Below the pieces are notes generated by a model, which saw nothing but the letters and a program-made list of their open reading frames with translations, made no database searches and was not told the origin of the DNA. A DNA stretch of 64,000 nt, taken from contig JAOTOM010004828.1 of NCBI GenBank assembly GCA_034440615.1, positions 1 to 64,000 on the forward strand, given 5' to 3'. Positions 22,991-33,004 of this stretch are shown here, piece by piece. The translations under genes and the position numbers were made by a program. Numbering within the stretch: the first letter of the stretch is position 1; the number at the start of each line of letters is the position of its first letter. Origin of the DNA: Ashinkailepas kermadecensis. Lineage: Eukaryota > Arthropoda > Thecostraca > Neolepadidae.

Positions 22991-23684
22991 CAACATATTG
23001 ATATTTAGTTGGGGCAATACCTATATAATGCAGAAGAATGTAATATGTCAAATAAAGCCTAATCTAACATAGCCGCTGCCACTATGTGATTTTATGCTTT
23101 GTCCCATGTGTTATGTCAAGCCTTTCATTCTAACCTAGTCTTTTTCTTTCTTGAAAGAAATATATCAGAGTCGAACACTATATCCTCAGAAAAAGGAAAA
23201 ATCAAACATTTTCTGAAAAAAACAAGAAAGCAAAACATAATTTCATTCCATTTTGAGCAGGAATGAATGGTTCCATTGTCTTAATCATGTTCAGAAATAT
23301 GATCTCACAATATTGGGTATAATTGCACTTTAAGGTATGCATGAGGCAAGTTTTGCACACATTTTACCTCCATGAAGCAAACAATAGGGCAAGGATTGGT
23401 TAGGTTAAGCTTTTCTTTTAACTTAAAAACACTCCTTTTTTTTAACCTTTTTCAACAAAAAAGTCTTTCTTCAAAAACAGATTGAGCTAAGGTAGGCTAT
23501 GTTAGGTTTTTTAATTTGAAAATGTTTGAGAAAAATTGAAAATTTCATTTTTGCAAGGAATGTATTTGTAGTCGCTGGGTCCGAATTGCAAACACGTATG
23601 ACAGATTCGAGTCCAACCCGCACGGGCGGACCGCACGTCCGCCCGCAGCCAGCTTTATTCTCACACTCCCCGCGGCCGGGATCT
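22991..23684. repeat. Dispersed repeat (copy of the 10130 family) and flanking sequence
   Basis: About 23330-23520 repeats the TTTACCTCCATGAAGCAAAC block and GTTAGG-rich stretch seen near 10225. The rest (22991-23330 and 23520-23684) has no recognised feature, but GC content rises sharply from about 23575 toward the promoter-like block. Confidence 0.55.
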
Positions 23685-23773
23685 TTTGGCGCGAAAGCAA
23701 CAAGCCAATCGGAAGGCACGCGTCGCCTTGGCGACGCGCGGGACCATGACGTCACCCGTCTACACTCTATAAA
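23685..23773 (+). promoter_or_regulatory. Promoter-like block: E2F, CCAAT, inverted repeat, CRE, TATA
   Basis: In order on the plus strand: TTTGGCGCGAAA (23685-23696, a perfect E2F consensus), CCAATC (23705-23710), a 9-bp inverted repeat CGCGTCGCC-TT-GGCGACGCG (719-738 past 23000), TGACGTCA (23747-23754, a full cAMP-response element) and TATAAA (23768-23773). Spacing fits an RNA polymerase II core promoter with initiation expected near 23798-23803. The first ATG of the following ORFs lies just after that. It could also be the U3 part of a retroelement LTR; no second copy is in the window. Confidence 0.5.
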
Positions 23774-23818
23774 CCTTGAAAAAGGAGTGCACACGCACTC
23801 AACGCACATGACCAAGAC

Positions 23819-24025
23819 ATGACACCGGAGCGAAACGGCACACGATGTATCGCCACGCTGTTCGAACTATCGTCACAAGTGGTCGTCAGCAGCATGGCAA
23901 CGGGTTTATCCGCAACACAAAGACTGATGTCACGACTGCGCAAGACCGTCGCAAGTCTTAATAGGGTACGCACTAGATTTCAGCACAAGGCATCTAGCAC
24001 TCGCCATAGGCGCCCCAACGACTAA
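23819..24025 (+). CDS. Candidate small ORF (68 codons) downstream of the promoter-like block
   Basis: ATG at 23819 lies about 46 nt after the TATA box and runs to TAA at 24023-24025. It is preceded by a tiny upstream ORF (ATG at 23808, four codons MTKT) whose stop overlaps this ATG as ATGA. The product would have a hydrophobic middle (SSQVVVSSMATG) and a strongly basic end (RLMSRLRKTVASLNRVRTRF, then RHRRPND). I do not recognise a family. Support comes from position rather than homology: the only strong-looking promoter in the window points at it. It could be a first exon, a non-coding transcript or part of a retroelement leader. Confidence 0.3.
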   Translation: MTPERNGTRCIATLFELSSQVVVSSMATGLSATQRLMSRLRKTVASLNRVRTRFQHKASSTRHRRPND

Positions 24026-24399
24026 AACGTTCCACAATCCGCACAGACATTACACAGTTTCACAATGTGGTGTAGACCCGAAACAAACCGCCCATCCACT
24101 AACGCATCCCCGGCGGGATCCTCATTTTCCGCCCGACGCTAGTTATAACAATTAGTGCACTAGCATCTTATTCTAACATCGCGCAACCAGGTGCTCACAT
24201 CACACACGTTTTACACTGTAACTAACGACTATTCTAACAACACCCAGCCAGGAGCTCGCTTAACCCGACTCGATCGTCGCAACACAGTTGGCGGTACACT
24301 CGGGGGAAGTCCAGGCCCGGGGTCATCTGTCTCTGACCCCACTCCCTCCACGGATGGGACATCAGAGCATTCTATCCCTAAGCTACCCGCAGTGCCCAT
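24026..24399. other. No recognisable feature
   Basis: Sequence between the small ORF and the 36-bp array; it could be part of a transcript from the promoter-like block, but no splice or poly(A) signal stands out. Confidence 0.4.
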
Positions 24400-24935
24400 C
24401 AACGCCGGTTCCTGTGGCACGGGCACCACACACACTGTCAGTCCAACCTGGGGTACGGGCACCACACACACTGTCAGTCCAACCTGTGGCACGGCACCCA
24501 CACACGTAGTCAAACCTGGGGTACGGGCACCACACACACTGTCAGTCCAACCTGTGGCACGGGCACCACACACACTGTCAGTCCAACCTGGGGTACGGGC
24601 ACCACACACACACTGTCAGTCCAACCTGTGGCACGGGCACCACGCACACTGTCAGTCCAACCTGGGGTACGGGCACCACACACACTGTCAGTCCCATCTG
24701 GGGCACGGGCACCACACACACTGTCAGTCCAACCTGGGGCACGAGTACCACACACACTGTCAGTCCCATCTGGGGCACGGGCGCCACACACATTGTCAGT
24801 CCCATCTAGGGCACGGACACCACACACACTGTCGGTCCGACCTGGAGCACGGGCACCACGCACATTGTCAGTCCCATCTGGGGCACGGGCACCACACACA
24901 CCGTCAGTCCAACCTGGGGCACGGGCGCCGCACTG
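24400..24935. repeat. Minisatellite, 36-bp unit
   Basis: About 14 units of GGCACGGGCACCACACACACTGTCAGTCCAACCTG type. Substitutions in GGGGTACGGG/TGGCACGGG and CCAACC/CCCATC define unit subtypes. One unit near 24490 is rearranged (CACCCACACACGTAGTCAA). Stop-free in most frames, hence artefactual ORFs. Confidence 0.95.
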
Positions 24936-25430
24936 ACACTCTTATGCTTTCTTATCGGCTGATAATCCACAGTAGGCACCAACTCTGCCACGTTGCTTCA
25001 ACCCTGAGTTTCTCACGATATAGGGCAGGGCCTCCCCCAATATGCTAACTGCAGGGGCGGTGGCCCACGCCCTCCGCAGTGGTGACCGAGGCCCCTTTGC
25101 GGCCACCGCACGTCTCCCATTGCCTTAGCATTATTGTGGGGACCGGAGGTGATTAGACATAGACTGTAGACCGTGCAGTAGACAATTGAAAGGACCTCCG
25201 CAGCCAAAATCCTTTGTAGGAGGTGCTGATGTACGCTCACTGTTCCAGAAGATGCTGATGACGTGGAAATCCACAATGCATCGTTCTGTTTCCAGATGCA
25301 TTTCCCTGACGCATTTTTAAGGGTCGGGGCCACTATCAGACTGCATGCAGTCCCTGACGATGCCATTGTGATCCACATGCAGTACAGTCGATACTGATGC
25401 GGACGTGTGGAGCACGGCCAGAGTACTCAC
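24936..25430. other. No recognised feature; probable intron of the minus-strand gene
   Basis: Lies downstream (minus-strand sense) of the donor at 25430. No further exon of that gene could be identified here. Confidence 0.4.
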
Positions 25431-25609
25431 CATGGCGATATACTGGTCCCCGATGTTCTGCCAGTCTGCCTCGGAGATGCCGGCCGGATAAAGGGTGGGT
25501 TTGGTGCACAGCGCCACCACATCCGCCCATGCGTTACACTGACACTCGCCCGGAGGCTAGGTGGTGGGGTCAGAGGAGGCCACCGACAGCAGCACCAGCA
25601 CCAGCAGAC
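25431..25609 (-). CDS. Candidate exon 2 of an unknown secreted protein, interrupted by an in-frame TAG
   Basis: On the minus strand the acceptor GCCTGTTCTCAG precedes 179 nt ending ATG/GTGAGT (donor). With exon 1 ending in A, the junction codon is AGT (Ser). It continues LLVLVLLSVASSDPTT, a signal-peptide-like hydrophobic core and cleavage region, then a TAG at 25559-25557, then PPGECQCNAWADVVALCTKP and PAGISEADWQNIGDQYIAM. The second half has exon-like composition and two or three cysteines. Either the TAG makes this a pseudogene (or is an allelic or assembly difference), or splicing uses the alternative acceptor CCACCACCTAG just after it; that alternative would not keep frame with exon 1. 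The family is not recognised. Confidence 0.4.
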
Positions 25610-25800
25610 CTGAGAACAGGCTACACTCACACTGACCTGTTAGGTGGTGGGGCCAGAGGAGGCCACCGACAGCAGCACCAGCACCAGCAGACCTGAGAAC
25701 AGGCTACACTCACACTGACCTGCTAGGTGGTGGGGTCAGAGGAGGCCACCGACAGCAGCACCAGCACCAGCAGACTGGTGCTCAATTGGAACAGGCGACA
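25558..25800 (-). repeat. Three tandem 83-bp units, each carrying an acceptor plus the hydrophobic-core coding segment
   Basis: GTGGTGGGG(T/C)CAGAGGAGG recurs at 25561, 25644 and 25727. On the minus strand each unit contains a TTCTCAG or CACCAG acceptor-like end, the LLVLVLLSVASS-coding stretch and a terminal TAG or TAA followed (in the two upstream units) by CAGGTCAGTG, a donor-like site. The repeat therefore duplicates the 5' part of candidate exon 2 with its flanking intron. Confidence 0.85.
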
Positions 25801-25840
25801 CTCACACTGGCTGTGGTGTGAGGAACAAGGTGGTACTCAC

Positions 25841-25883
25841 TTGTGGTCAGCTCGTGAACGCCGGATGTCAGGGTGGCCGCCAT
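25841..25883 (-). CDS. Candidate first coding exon of the unknown secreted protein
   Basis: On the minus strand CCAAAATGGCGG gives a good initiation context. The reading is MAATLTSGVHELTT plus one base, followed by the donor GTGAGTAC. Joined to the acceptor at 25609 it runs straight into the hydrophobic core encoded there, producing a plausible N-terminal signal sequence with a somewhat long n-region. The frame is open upstream into the 24-bp minisatellite, so an earlier start cannot be excluded. The array at 26010-28090 would lie directly in this gene's 5' flank. Not recognised as a known family. Confidence 0.4.
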
Positions 25884-26009
25884 TTTGGACGACCCTGTCC
25901 GTGGGCTGGGCGACAGAGCACTGTGGCCTATTATTGACAACGGCAGCCTGCAATCTATGGGAGGATCAACGCCCCAGCACGATAAGAAGCGTAGGGAGAG
26001 CACTTTGTT

Positions 26010-28090
26010 GAGTCCGGGAATAAGTGACTGTCTCACTGTGTGGCTGTGTGACAGTGGCTGTCTGACTGTGTGATGGAGGAACAGCAGTTGTCTGCCTGTA
26101 CGACGGTGTGGCAGTGGCTGTCTGACTGTGTGATGGAGGAACAGCAGTTGTCTGCCTGTACGACGGTGTGACAGTGGCCATCTGATGGTGTGACTCACTG
26201 TTTGTCAGTGTGACAGTTCCTGTCTGACTGTGTGATTAAGGAACAGCGGTTTTCTGCCTGTACGACGGTGTGGCAGTGGCCATCTGATGGTGTGACTCAC
26301 TGTTTGTCAGTGTGACAGTTCCTATCTGACCGTGTGACGGTGCAACAGTGATTGTTTGACAGTGTGATAACGACTGTCTGACATTCTGACGCTGTGACCG
26401 TGACTCTCTGACTCTGTGACTGTGTGCCATTGGCTGTCTATGTGACTATGTGACAGTGATTGTCTGACTATGTGATGGTGGAATAGCGGTTGTCTGACTG
26501 CATGACGGTGTGACAGTGGCTATCTGACTGTGTGACTGCTTGCCTGTGTGACAGTGGCCAACTGACTGTGCGACAGTGGCTGTGACAGTGGTTGCCTGAC
26601 TGTGTGACAGTGACTGTGTCAGTGACTGTCTGACTGTGTGACAGTAACTGTGTCAGTTACTGTCTGACTGTGTGACGGTGACCTCTGTGTCAGTAACTGT
26701 CTGACTGTTTGAGACAGTGTCTATGTGACAGTGTCTGTCTAACTGTGCGATGGTGTCTGTCTGACTTGCGACAGTTGCTGCCTGACTGTATGACACAGTG
26801 GCTGCGACAGTGACTGTCTGACTGTGTTACGATGGCTGTCTGACTGTGTCAGTAACTGTCTAACTGTGAGACGGTGACTGTCTGACTGTGTGACAGTGAC
26901 TGTCTGACTGTGTTACGATGGCTGTCTGACTGTGTCAGTAACTGTCTAACTGTGAGACGGTGACTGTCTGACTGTGTGACAGTGACTGTCTGACTGTGTG
27001 ACAGTGACTGTCTGACTGTGTGACAGTGACTGTCTGACTATGTGACAGTGACTGTCTGACTGTGTGACAGTGACTGTCTGACTGTGTGACAGTGACTGTC
27101 TGCCTGTGTGACAGTGACTGTCTGACTGTGTGACAGTGACTGTGCTAGTGGCTGTGACAGTGACTGTCTGACTGTGTTACGATGGCTGTCTGACTGTGTC
27201 AGTAACTGTCTAACTGTGAGACGGTGACTGTCTGACTGTGTGACAGTGACTGTCTGACTATGTGACAGTGACTGTCTGACTGTGTGACAGTGACTGTCTG
27301 ACTGTGTGACAGTGACTGTCTGTCTGTGTGACAGTGACTGTCTGACTGCGTGACAGTGACTGTCTGCCTGTGTGACAGTGACTGTCTGCCTGTGTGACAG
27401 TGACTGTCTGCCTGTGTGACAGTGACTGTGTTGAGTGGCTGTGACAGTGACTGTCTGACTGTGTGACAGTGACTGTCAGTCTGTGTGACAGTGACTGTCT
27501 GACTGCGTGACAGTGACTGTCTGCCTGTGTGACAGTGACTGTCTGACTGCGTGACAGTGACTGTCTGACTGCGTGACAGTGACTGTCTGCCTGTGTGACA
27601 GTGACTGTCTGACTGTGTGACAGTGACTGTCTGACTGTGTGACAGTGACTGTCTGACTGCTGTGACAGTGACTGTCAGCCTGTGTGACAGTGACTGTCTG
27701 ACTACGTGACAGTGACTGTCTGACTGCGTGACAGTGACTGTCTGCCTGTGTGACAGTGACTGTCTGACTGTGTGACAGTGACTGTCTGCCTGTGTGACAG
27801 TGACTGTCTGACTGTGTGACAGTGACTGTGTTAGTGGCTGTTTCAGTGACTGTCTGACTGTGTAACGGTGGATGTCTGACTGTTTGAGACTGTGTCTGTG
27901 TGACAGTGGCTGCCTGGCTGTATGAGACCAGTGTCTGTGTGACAGTGGCTGTCTGGCTGTGCCATAGTGGCTGTTTGACTTTCGACAGTGGCTGTCTGAC
28001 TATGAGACGAAGGCTGTATGATTGTGTGATAGTGACTGTGTCAGTGACTGTCTGACTGTGAGACCGCGACTGCCTGACTGTGTGACAGAG
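26010..28090. repeat. Long minisatellite, 24-bp unit
   Basis: About 2 kb of GTGACAGTGACTGTCTGACT(GTGT) units, most regular from 26880 to 27840 and decayed at both edges. Each unit contains the perfect palindrome GACAGTGACTGTC. Variants change CTGACTGTG to CTGCCTGTG or CTGACTGCG. Longer-period blocks containing GTTACGATGGCTGTC recur near 26825, 26920 and 27175. Confidence 0.97.
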
Positions 28091-28909
28091 ACAGTGCCAG
28101 TGACGCCTGTGTTTCCAAGGTATAATTGTGCCTGCTGGTCTCGAGAAAATATATGTCCAAGCTTGACTAATAAAACAAAAGTTAATTCCAACTACATTCT
28201 GAATACTCAAAATATGGATCATTATACGCTATCAATGACACTTTTATGCTTCTACCTTGAGACATTCCACGCCAGCGTCTAGCCTTTGGTGCCGGTTTGC
28301 AGGGACGAGTGGTGGTGACGGTGTACGAATCGGAGCGTTAATAAATATTCGCCAAATTGGATTTACACTCTTGAGTTTTCGTTGTTTGTGCAATGTAACA
28401 TTGGACCATTACTGGTGCTATCAGGATTGCATGTGCTCTTACAGTTATGAGGCGTGCAATTTTTCCGCTGCGCTGGGTTTTCGTCAGCACATCCAGTTAT
28501 TTATGCGCATTCAGGCTTGCAATAACGCAGCTTCTAACGCCGCAGGGCATAGCAATTGCACTGGCGAAACCATTTGCGGTGGCGCGGGAAGGCATCGGTG
28601 CCGTGCCAACTCGCCATGACATCCATGACATCTTCCTCAGATCGACTAATCTGGCAAAATAAAAGTTGGTATACCTTGAGGGACCCCTCAATATAAGCAC
28701 ACGTTTTAGTGATTTTTGTACAATGACACTAGCAACCATAGTTACCCAAATCTGGGGATTGTTGTTTTTCGATTGCAGGTGTTCTTCTTTCCACCCTGCC
28801 AAGCAAGACGAAGATGGGCTTCTGTACCTATCAAATAGTGGTGGCGGGGAACATTGGACAAAACACTCCATCCAACATACCCTTGTGCTATATTGGCACA
28901 TTGCATGTG
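28091..28909. other. No recognisable gene
   Basis: Unique sequence between two arrays. Open frames exist on both strands (28257-28619 plus, 28497-28901 minus), but neither resembles a known family. Confidence 0.45.
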
Positions 28910-28911
28910 CT

Positions 28912-29525
28912 ACATTGTCTCACCTGGTGTTCCTCACCGTGTGGTGGTGTTGGCTCACCTGGTGTTCCTCACCGCGCGGTGGTGTTGGCTCACCTGGTGT
29001 TCCTCACCGTGTGGTGGTATTGACTCACCTGGTATTCCTCACCGTGTGGTGGTGTTGGCTCATCTGGTGTTCCTCACCGCGCGGTGGTGTTGGCTCACCT
29101 GGTGTTCCTCACCGCGCGGTGGTGTTGGCTCATCTGGTGTTCCTCATCGTGTGGTGGTGTTGGCTCATCTGGTGTTCCTCACCACACGGTGGTGTTGGCT
29201 CATCTGGTGTTCCTCACCGTGTGGTGGTGTTGGCTCACCTGGTGTTCCTCACCGTGTGGTGGTGTTGACTCATCTGGTGTTCCTCCCCGTGTGGTGGTGT
29301 TGGCTCATCTGGTGTTCCTCACCGTGTGGTGGTATTGGCTCACCTGGTGTTCCTCACCGCGCGGTGGTGTTGGCTCATCTGGTGTTCCTCACCGTGTGGT
29401 GGTGTTGGCTCATCTGGTGTTCCTCACCGTGTGGTGGTATTGGCTCATCTGGTGTTCCTCACCGCGCGGTGGTGTTGGCTCACCTGGTGTTCCTCACCGT
29501 GTGGTGGTGTTGGCTCACCTGGAGA
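28912..29525. repeat. Minisatellite, 35-bp unit
   Basis: About 17 units of the form TCACCTGGTGTTCCTCACCG + TGTGGTGGTGTTGGC. Unit variants alternate CACCTGG/CATCTGG, CCGTGTGG/CCGCGCGG and GTGTTGGC/GTATTGGC. Several plus-strand frames are open, giving spurious long ORFs. Confidence 0.96.
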
Positions 29526-29694
29526 GATTTGTGTCATGGGTTTGGTGTTTTCCCACTGCTGTGTACGGACGGCCGAAGCGCAATATAGTTAATAATTCAG
29601 AACCGTGTGAAATATGCACTCTAGTCGATACAGCCAATAGGGATGGACACTGGCGGACGAGCGCTGCTGTTCCGGTTGGCTGGCAAATAACGCC
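29526..29694. other. Short spacer between two arrays
   Basis: No feature recognised. Confidence 0.4.
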
Positions 29695-30405
29695 ACTAGC
29701 AGCCAGTGAACGTCTGACGGTCACTGGCAACCGGACCACACTAACATCAGCCGGTGAACGTCTGACGGTCACTGGCAACCGGACCACACTAACATCAGCC
29801 GGTGAACGTCTGACGGTCACTGGCAACCGGACCACACTAACATCAGCCGGTGGACGTCTGACGGTCACTGGCAACCGGACCACACTAACATCAGCCGGTG
29901 AACGTCTGACGGTCACTGGCAACCGGACCACACTAACATCAGCCGGTGGACGTCTGACGGTCACTGGCAACCGGACCACACTAACATCAGCCGGTGAACG
30001 TCTGACGGTCACTGGCAACCGGACCATACTAACATCAGCCGGTGGACGTCTGACGGTCACTGGCAACCGGACCATACTAACATCAGCCGGTGAACGTCTG
30101 ACGGTCACTGGCAACCGGACCACACTAACATCAGCCGGTGAACGTCTGACGGTCACTGGCAACCGGACCATACTAACATCAGCCGGTGAACGTCTGACGG
30201 TCACTGGCAACCGGACCACACTAACATCAGCCGGTGAACGTCTGACGGTCACTGGCAACCGGACCACACTAACATCAGCCGGTGAACGTCTGACGGTCAC
30301 TGGCAACCGGACCACACTAACATCAGCCGGTGGACGTCTCGCGGTCACTGGCAACCGGACCACACTAACATCAGCCGGTGGACGTCTGACGGTCACTGGC
30401 CTGCC
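29695..30405. repeat. Minisatellite, 48-bp unit (16-codon period)
   Basis: About 15 near-identical units containing GAACGTCTGACGGTCACTGG and CAACCGGACCACACTAACAT followed by CAGCCGGT. The only frequent variants are GAACG/GGACG and ACCACAC/ACCATAC. Because 48 is divisible by three, the same 16-residue peptide repeats in frame on the plus strand (ERLTVTGNRTTLTSAG) and another on the minus strand (VRRSPADVSVVRLPVT). Confidence 0.97.
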
Positions 30406-30645
30406 GTGGTCACGCTGACAAGGCTCTCCTTAGAATTGGATGCTGAATTCACCATGCATTCTGGGTCCGGAATATCCAGTGTACGCCATATGCCCGATGT
30501 TAAATGTGCTTCCAGCAGAGCGGAGGGCAGGACTAGCTGAATTCTTAAATCTCCTGTAGTCTTCACTCATGTATCGGCAACAAATCAGGCTATTTTAAAC
30601 GTTCCTGACGATCGGAAGGGGTTTCCGGTTTTCGAGTAGGCGTTG

Positions 30646-30711
<66 letters not shown>

Positions 30712-31967
30712 GTATGTATATCAAATACATTACCTGAATTTCGATGATTAAGCACAACTATCTAGTTTCTGGAAGATTATCGAACTTCTCCAGAGTATTA
30801 TTTGGAAGATAGATGTTAAAAAGAGTTTGTTATTACACTTGCCTTGCCAAACCTTGAACGAATCATGATGGAATACAGACATAGACGACGGAGACGCAAG
30901 CTGGACCCCATTGAAGGACATTCAAATTATTGCACGTTCTCAATTCACTTGGGTCACTTTAGGTTACAGTGTAAATGTTTACGATATCGGGAAACCTATT
31001 TTCGCCACCCCCATAAGGTGGAGTCCATGTCACAAAGTACCATTCATTGCAAAAAACGTAAGTAGAAAACAGGCATTATCTCACCATGGTCATGACTTTG
31101 AAAGGGTGATACTGCCATTAGAACGCTACATATTGGGAAGAAATACGAGCGGAAATAAATGCTACTTTAAATTTCTTTCTGAGTGGATGGGAAACAACAC
31201 GTTCCTTACAGATTCCTTCCTGATGATAACAGAAGTCCAATCGCTCCGCGCCAGTAAGATTACTACATTAAGTAGTTAGTTTGAACTAAATGGTTATTTG
31301 CCAAAGTAGCTGACGTAGCAGCAGCCCAGCCCTCCCCGGTATATCCTTACAGAAACCGTGCGTACACTGATGATTGTATCCAGTCGTTACAACGTTCACC
31401 TATAGCGTTGTGACAGAGGAAGGGCACCGGCCAGGACAAATTCATTGCATTGCACTGTATTTTGTATGAACACAGCAGAACATGACTCGCCCCGCAGCGA
31501 CATAGAGTCTGAGCGGGCCACATTGGCCCGACATCAAGCGCTGGCACACGGCATCGCGGACATGACACTCCCACGCCGGCAATTGGCCGTCCACCGGTGG
31601 ACACGCGGACTGTGGACGTGTGTGGACCACAGCAGAGTGGAGACATCGCACGAGCGTCGGGGTGCACACAACGACACAGCCAGCCGCACACAACAAATAC
31701 GGCCAGGCGACGGCAGCGACCCGCTGCTGAACGCCACGCCGCGCAGCACGGCGGCTGGAAGCACTACACGTTGACACGTTGGCTCGCACCATTCGCCGAC
31801 AAATGTTCCATCGGTCGCGTGGACGTGTCCGACGTCGATCGCGTCGCACGATGCTGCCGTACCCGACGTCTGACTGTTCCACCTCCACGGCCGGCATCGA
31901 CACGCCCGGAGCTGCCCCTTTGTCCCGAGTGCCATGAATAAATAGCCGCCGGCCATTAATCCCAACA
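30406..31967. other. Intergenic stretch with one (TA)n microsatellite (30647-30708)
   Basis: No gene recognised. From about 31440 to 31960 the sequence is GC-rich and open in several frames on both strands, but no frame shows a domain. It lies immediately 3' of the T-box gene. Confidence 0.5.
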
Positions 31968-31977
31968 TTTATTTATT
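31968..31977 (-). promoter_or_regulatory. Poly(A) signals of the T-box gene
   Basis: Overlapping AATAAA hexamers on the minus strand at 31972-31977 and 31968-31973, about 90-100 nt after the TGA at 32068-32070. This implies a short 3' UTR. Another AATAAA-like site is not seen closer to the stop. Confidence 0.6.
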
Positions 31978-32067
31978 TTCCTCGGCATTTTCAACAGTCG
32001 TCAGAGCGGCACCATTGGCGTCTCTGGCGCCTCGTTTTTCAGCGCCGGTGACAGGATAATGCGATGT

Positions 32068-32375
32068 TCACCTGGCGCTGTACTCGTACGTGGTGGTGGG
32101 CGGCGGCGGCTGGCACGAGCCGCCGCCCCGGTACAGCCCGCCGGCCGGAGGCGAGCCGTATCCAGCGGCCGTGGCCGGGTACAGCGGCGGCCGCGCACTC
32201 GGCCGCGAGTACGGCGGCGAGCGCGTCTTGTACGGGTAGGGCGTGAAGAGTGGGCCGTAGTAGCAGGTGCTGGGATACGGCTGGCTGCCGGGCGGTGAGC
32301 TGGGGTACTGCTGGGCGGCCGCCGGGAACATGCGAGACATGGCCGTCACCGTGGCCGTGTCGATCCGTTCCGGCT
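32068..32375 (-). CDS. org-1: T-box factor Tbx1/org-1, last coding exon (C-terminal region)
   Basis: The minus-strand acceptor GTTGCAG precedes AGCCGGAACGG. With the previous exon ending in G, the junction codon is GAG (Glu). The exon runs 101 codons to TGA at 32068-32070. The peptide contains MSRMFPAAAQQYPSS, is rich in Pro/Tyr/Ser/Ala, and ends TTYEYSAR. The vertebrate Tbx1 C-terminus is also low-complexity and ends in a similar S-Y-D-Y-x-x-R motif, which supports this as the true C-terminus even though it lies 18.3 kb beyond the preceding exon. The region is expected to act in transcriptional regulation outside the DNA-binding domain. Poly(A) signals follow about 90 nt later. Phase agreement with exon 50695-50816 is exact. 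Confidence 0.8.
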
Positions 32376-33004
32376 CTGCAACGCCGGCAGCTGGTTATTC
32401 ATGTATTTGAGCGAGTCAACTGCATTAGTCATAGAGCGCCCGTAACGAACCTATTTAAACCGTGTCCATACTATCCTAGTGTGCAAGCGTGCGCTCCTTC
32501 GACGGATTAGACAGGGGAGTAGATAGCACGGAAGTTTATGTAAAAATTGGAATAATTGATCAGAGTTGATCCCGACCGATTCATCCCCAGAACGTCACGA
32601 AGCGAGAGCGGCTGCAGTCATCCAAAGTAATGCCAGAACACGCCGGAAAGCTGAGGGCATGAGGTTAAGCTATAACGCACTGAAAGGCGTCATTGACATC
32701 TGGGGCACAAGGGCGCATCATCGTCACACAGAATATAACTGTGCGTTGCGTACGTGTGGCTAATGCGCAAACGGTACAGTGCCACCTCGTCCCACGTAGT
32801 CCTATGTGAGCACGAGGACCATGTGATGACCGACGGTGGTATTCATTGTCCTCATCTTGTTTTCCCAAACCGTGTCCCAAGGTGCCTGCCACTCACTAGA
32901 AACGCAACCCTTGATGGTGGGGTACATATCTCGAGCAAGAACAGGCACATGTCGTCGTTATTGTGCTACAGTGTCAGGTCCACGCCAGTGTCAGATCCAC
33001 ACTA
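32376..33004. other. Intron sequence, nothing recognised
   Basis: Start of the 18.3-kb last intron of the T-box gene in plus-strand coordinates; only overlapping short ORFs. Confidence 0.5.

Noticed and set aside
25427..25630. Cys/Trp-rich ORF (CWCWCCCRW) on the minus strand
   Set aside because: It is an out-of-frame reading of the 83-bp repeat and of the exon that encodes the hydrophobic core.
24400..30405. Possible CRISPR-like repeat arrays
   Set aside because: Units are directly contiguous with no unique spacers of constant length, and the DNA is eukaryotic.
29084..30418. 444-codon ORF spanning two different arrays
   Set aside because: It runs through the 35-bp array, a spacer and the 48-bp array without any domain. 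The minus strand is equally open.
31347..31968. Overlapping GC-rich ORFs on both strands just 3' of the T-box gene
   Set aside because: Open in at least four frames because of high GC content; no domain, and the poly(A) signals of the T-box gene fall at their edge.
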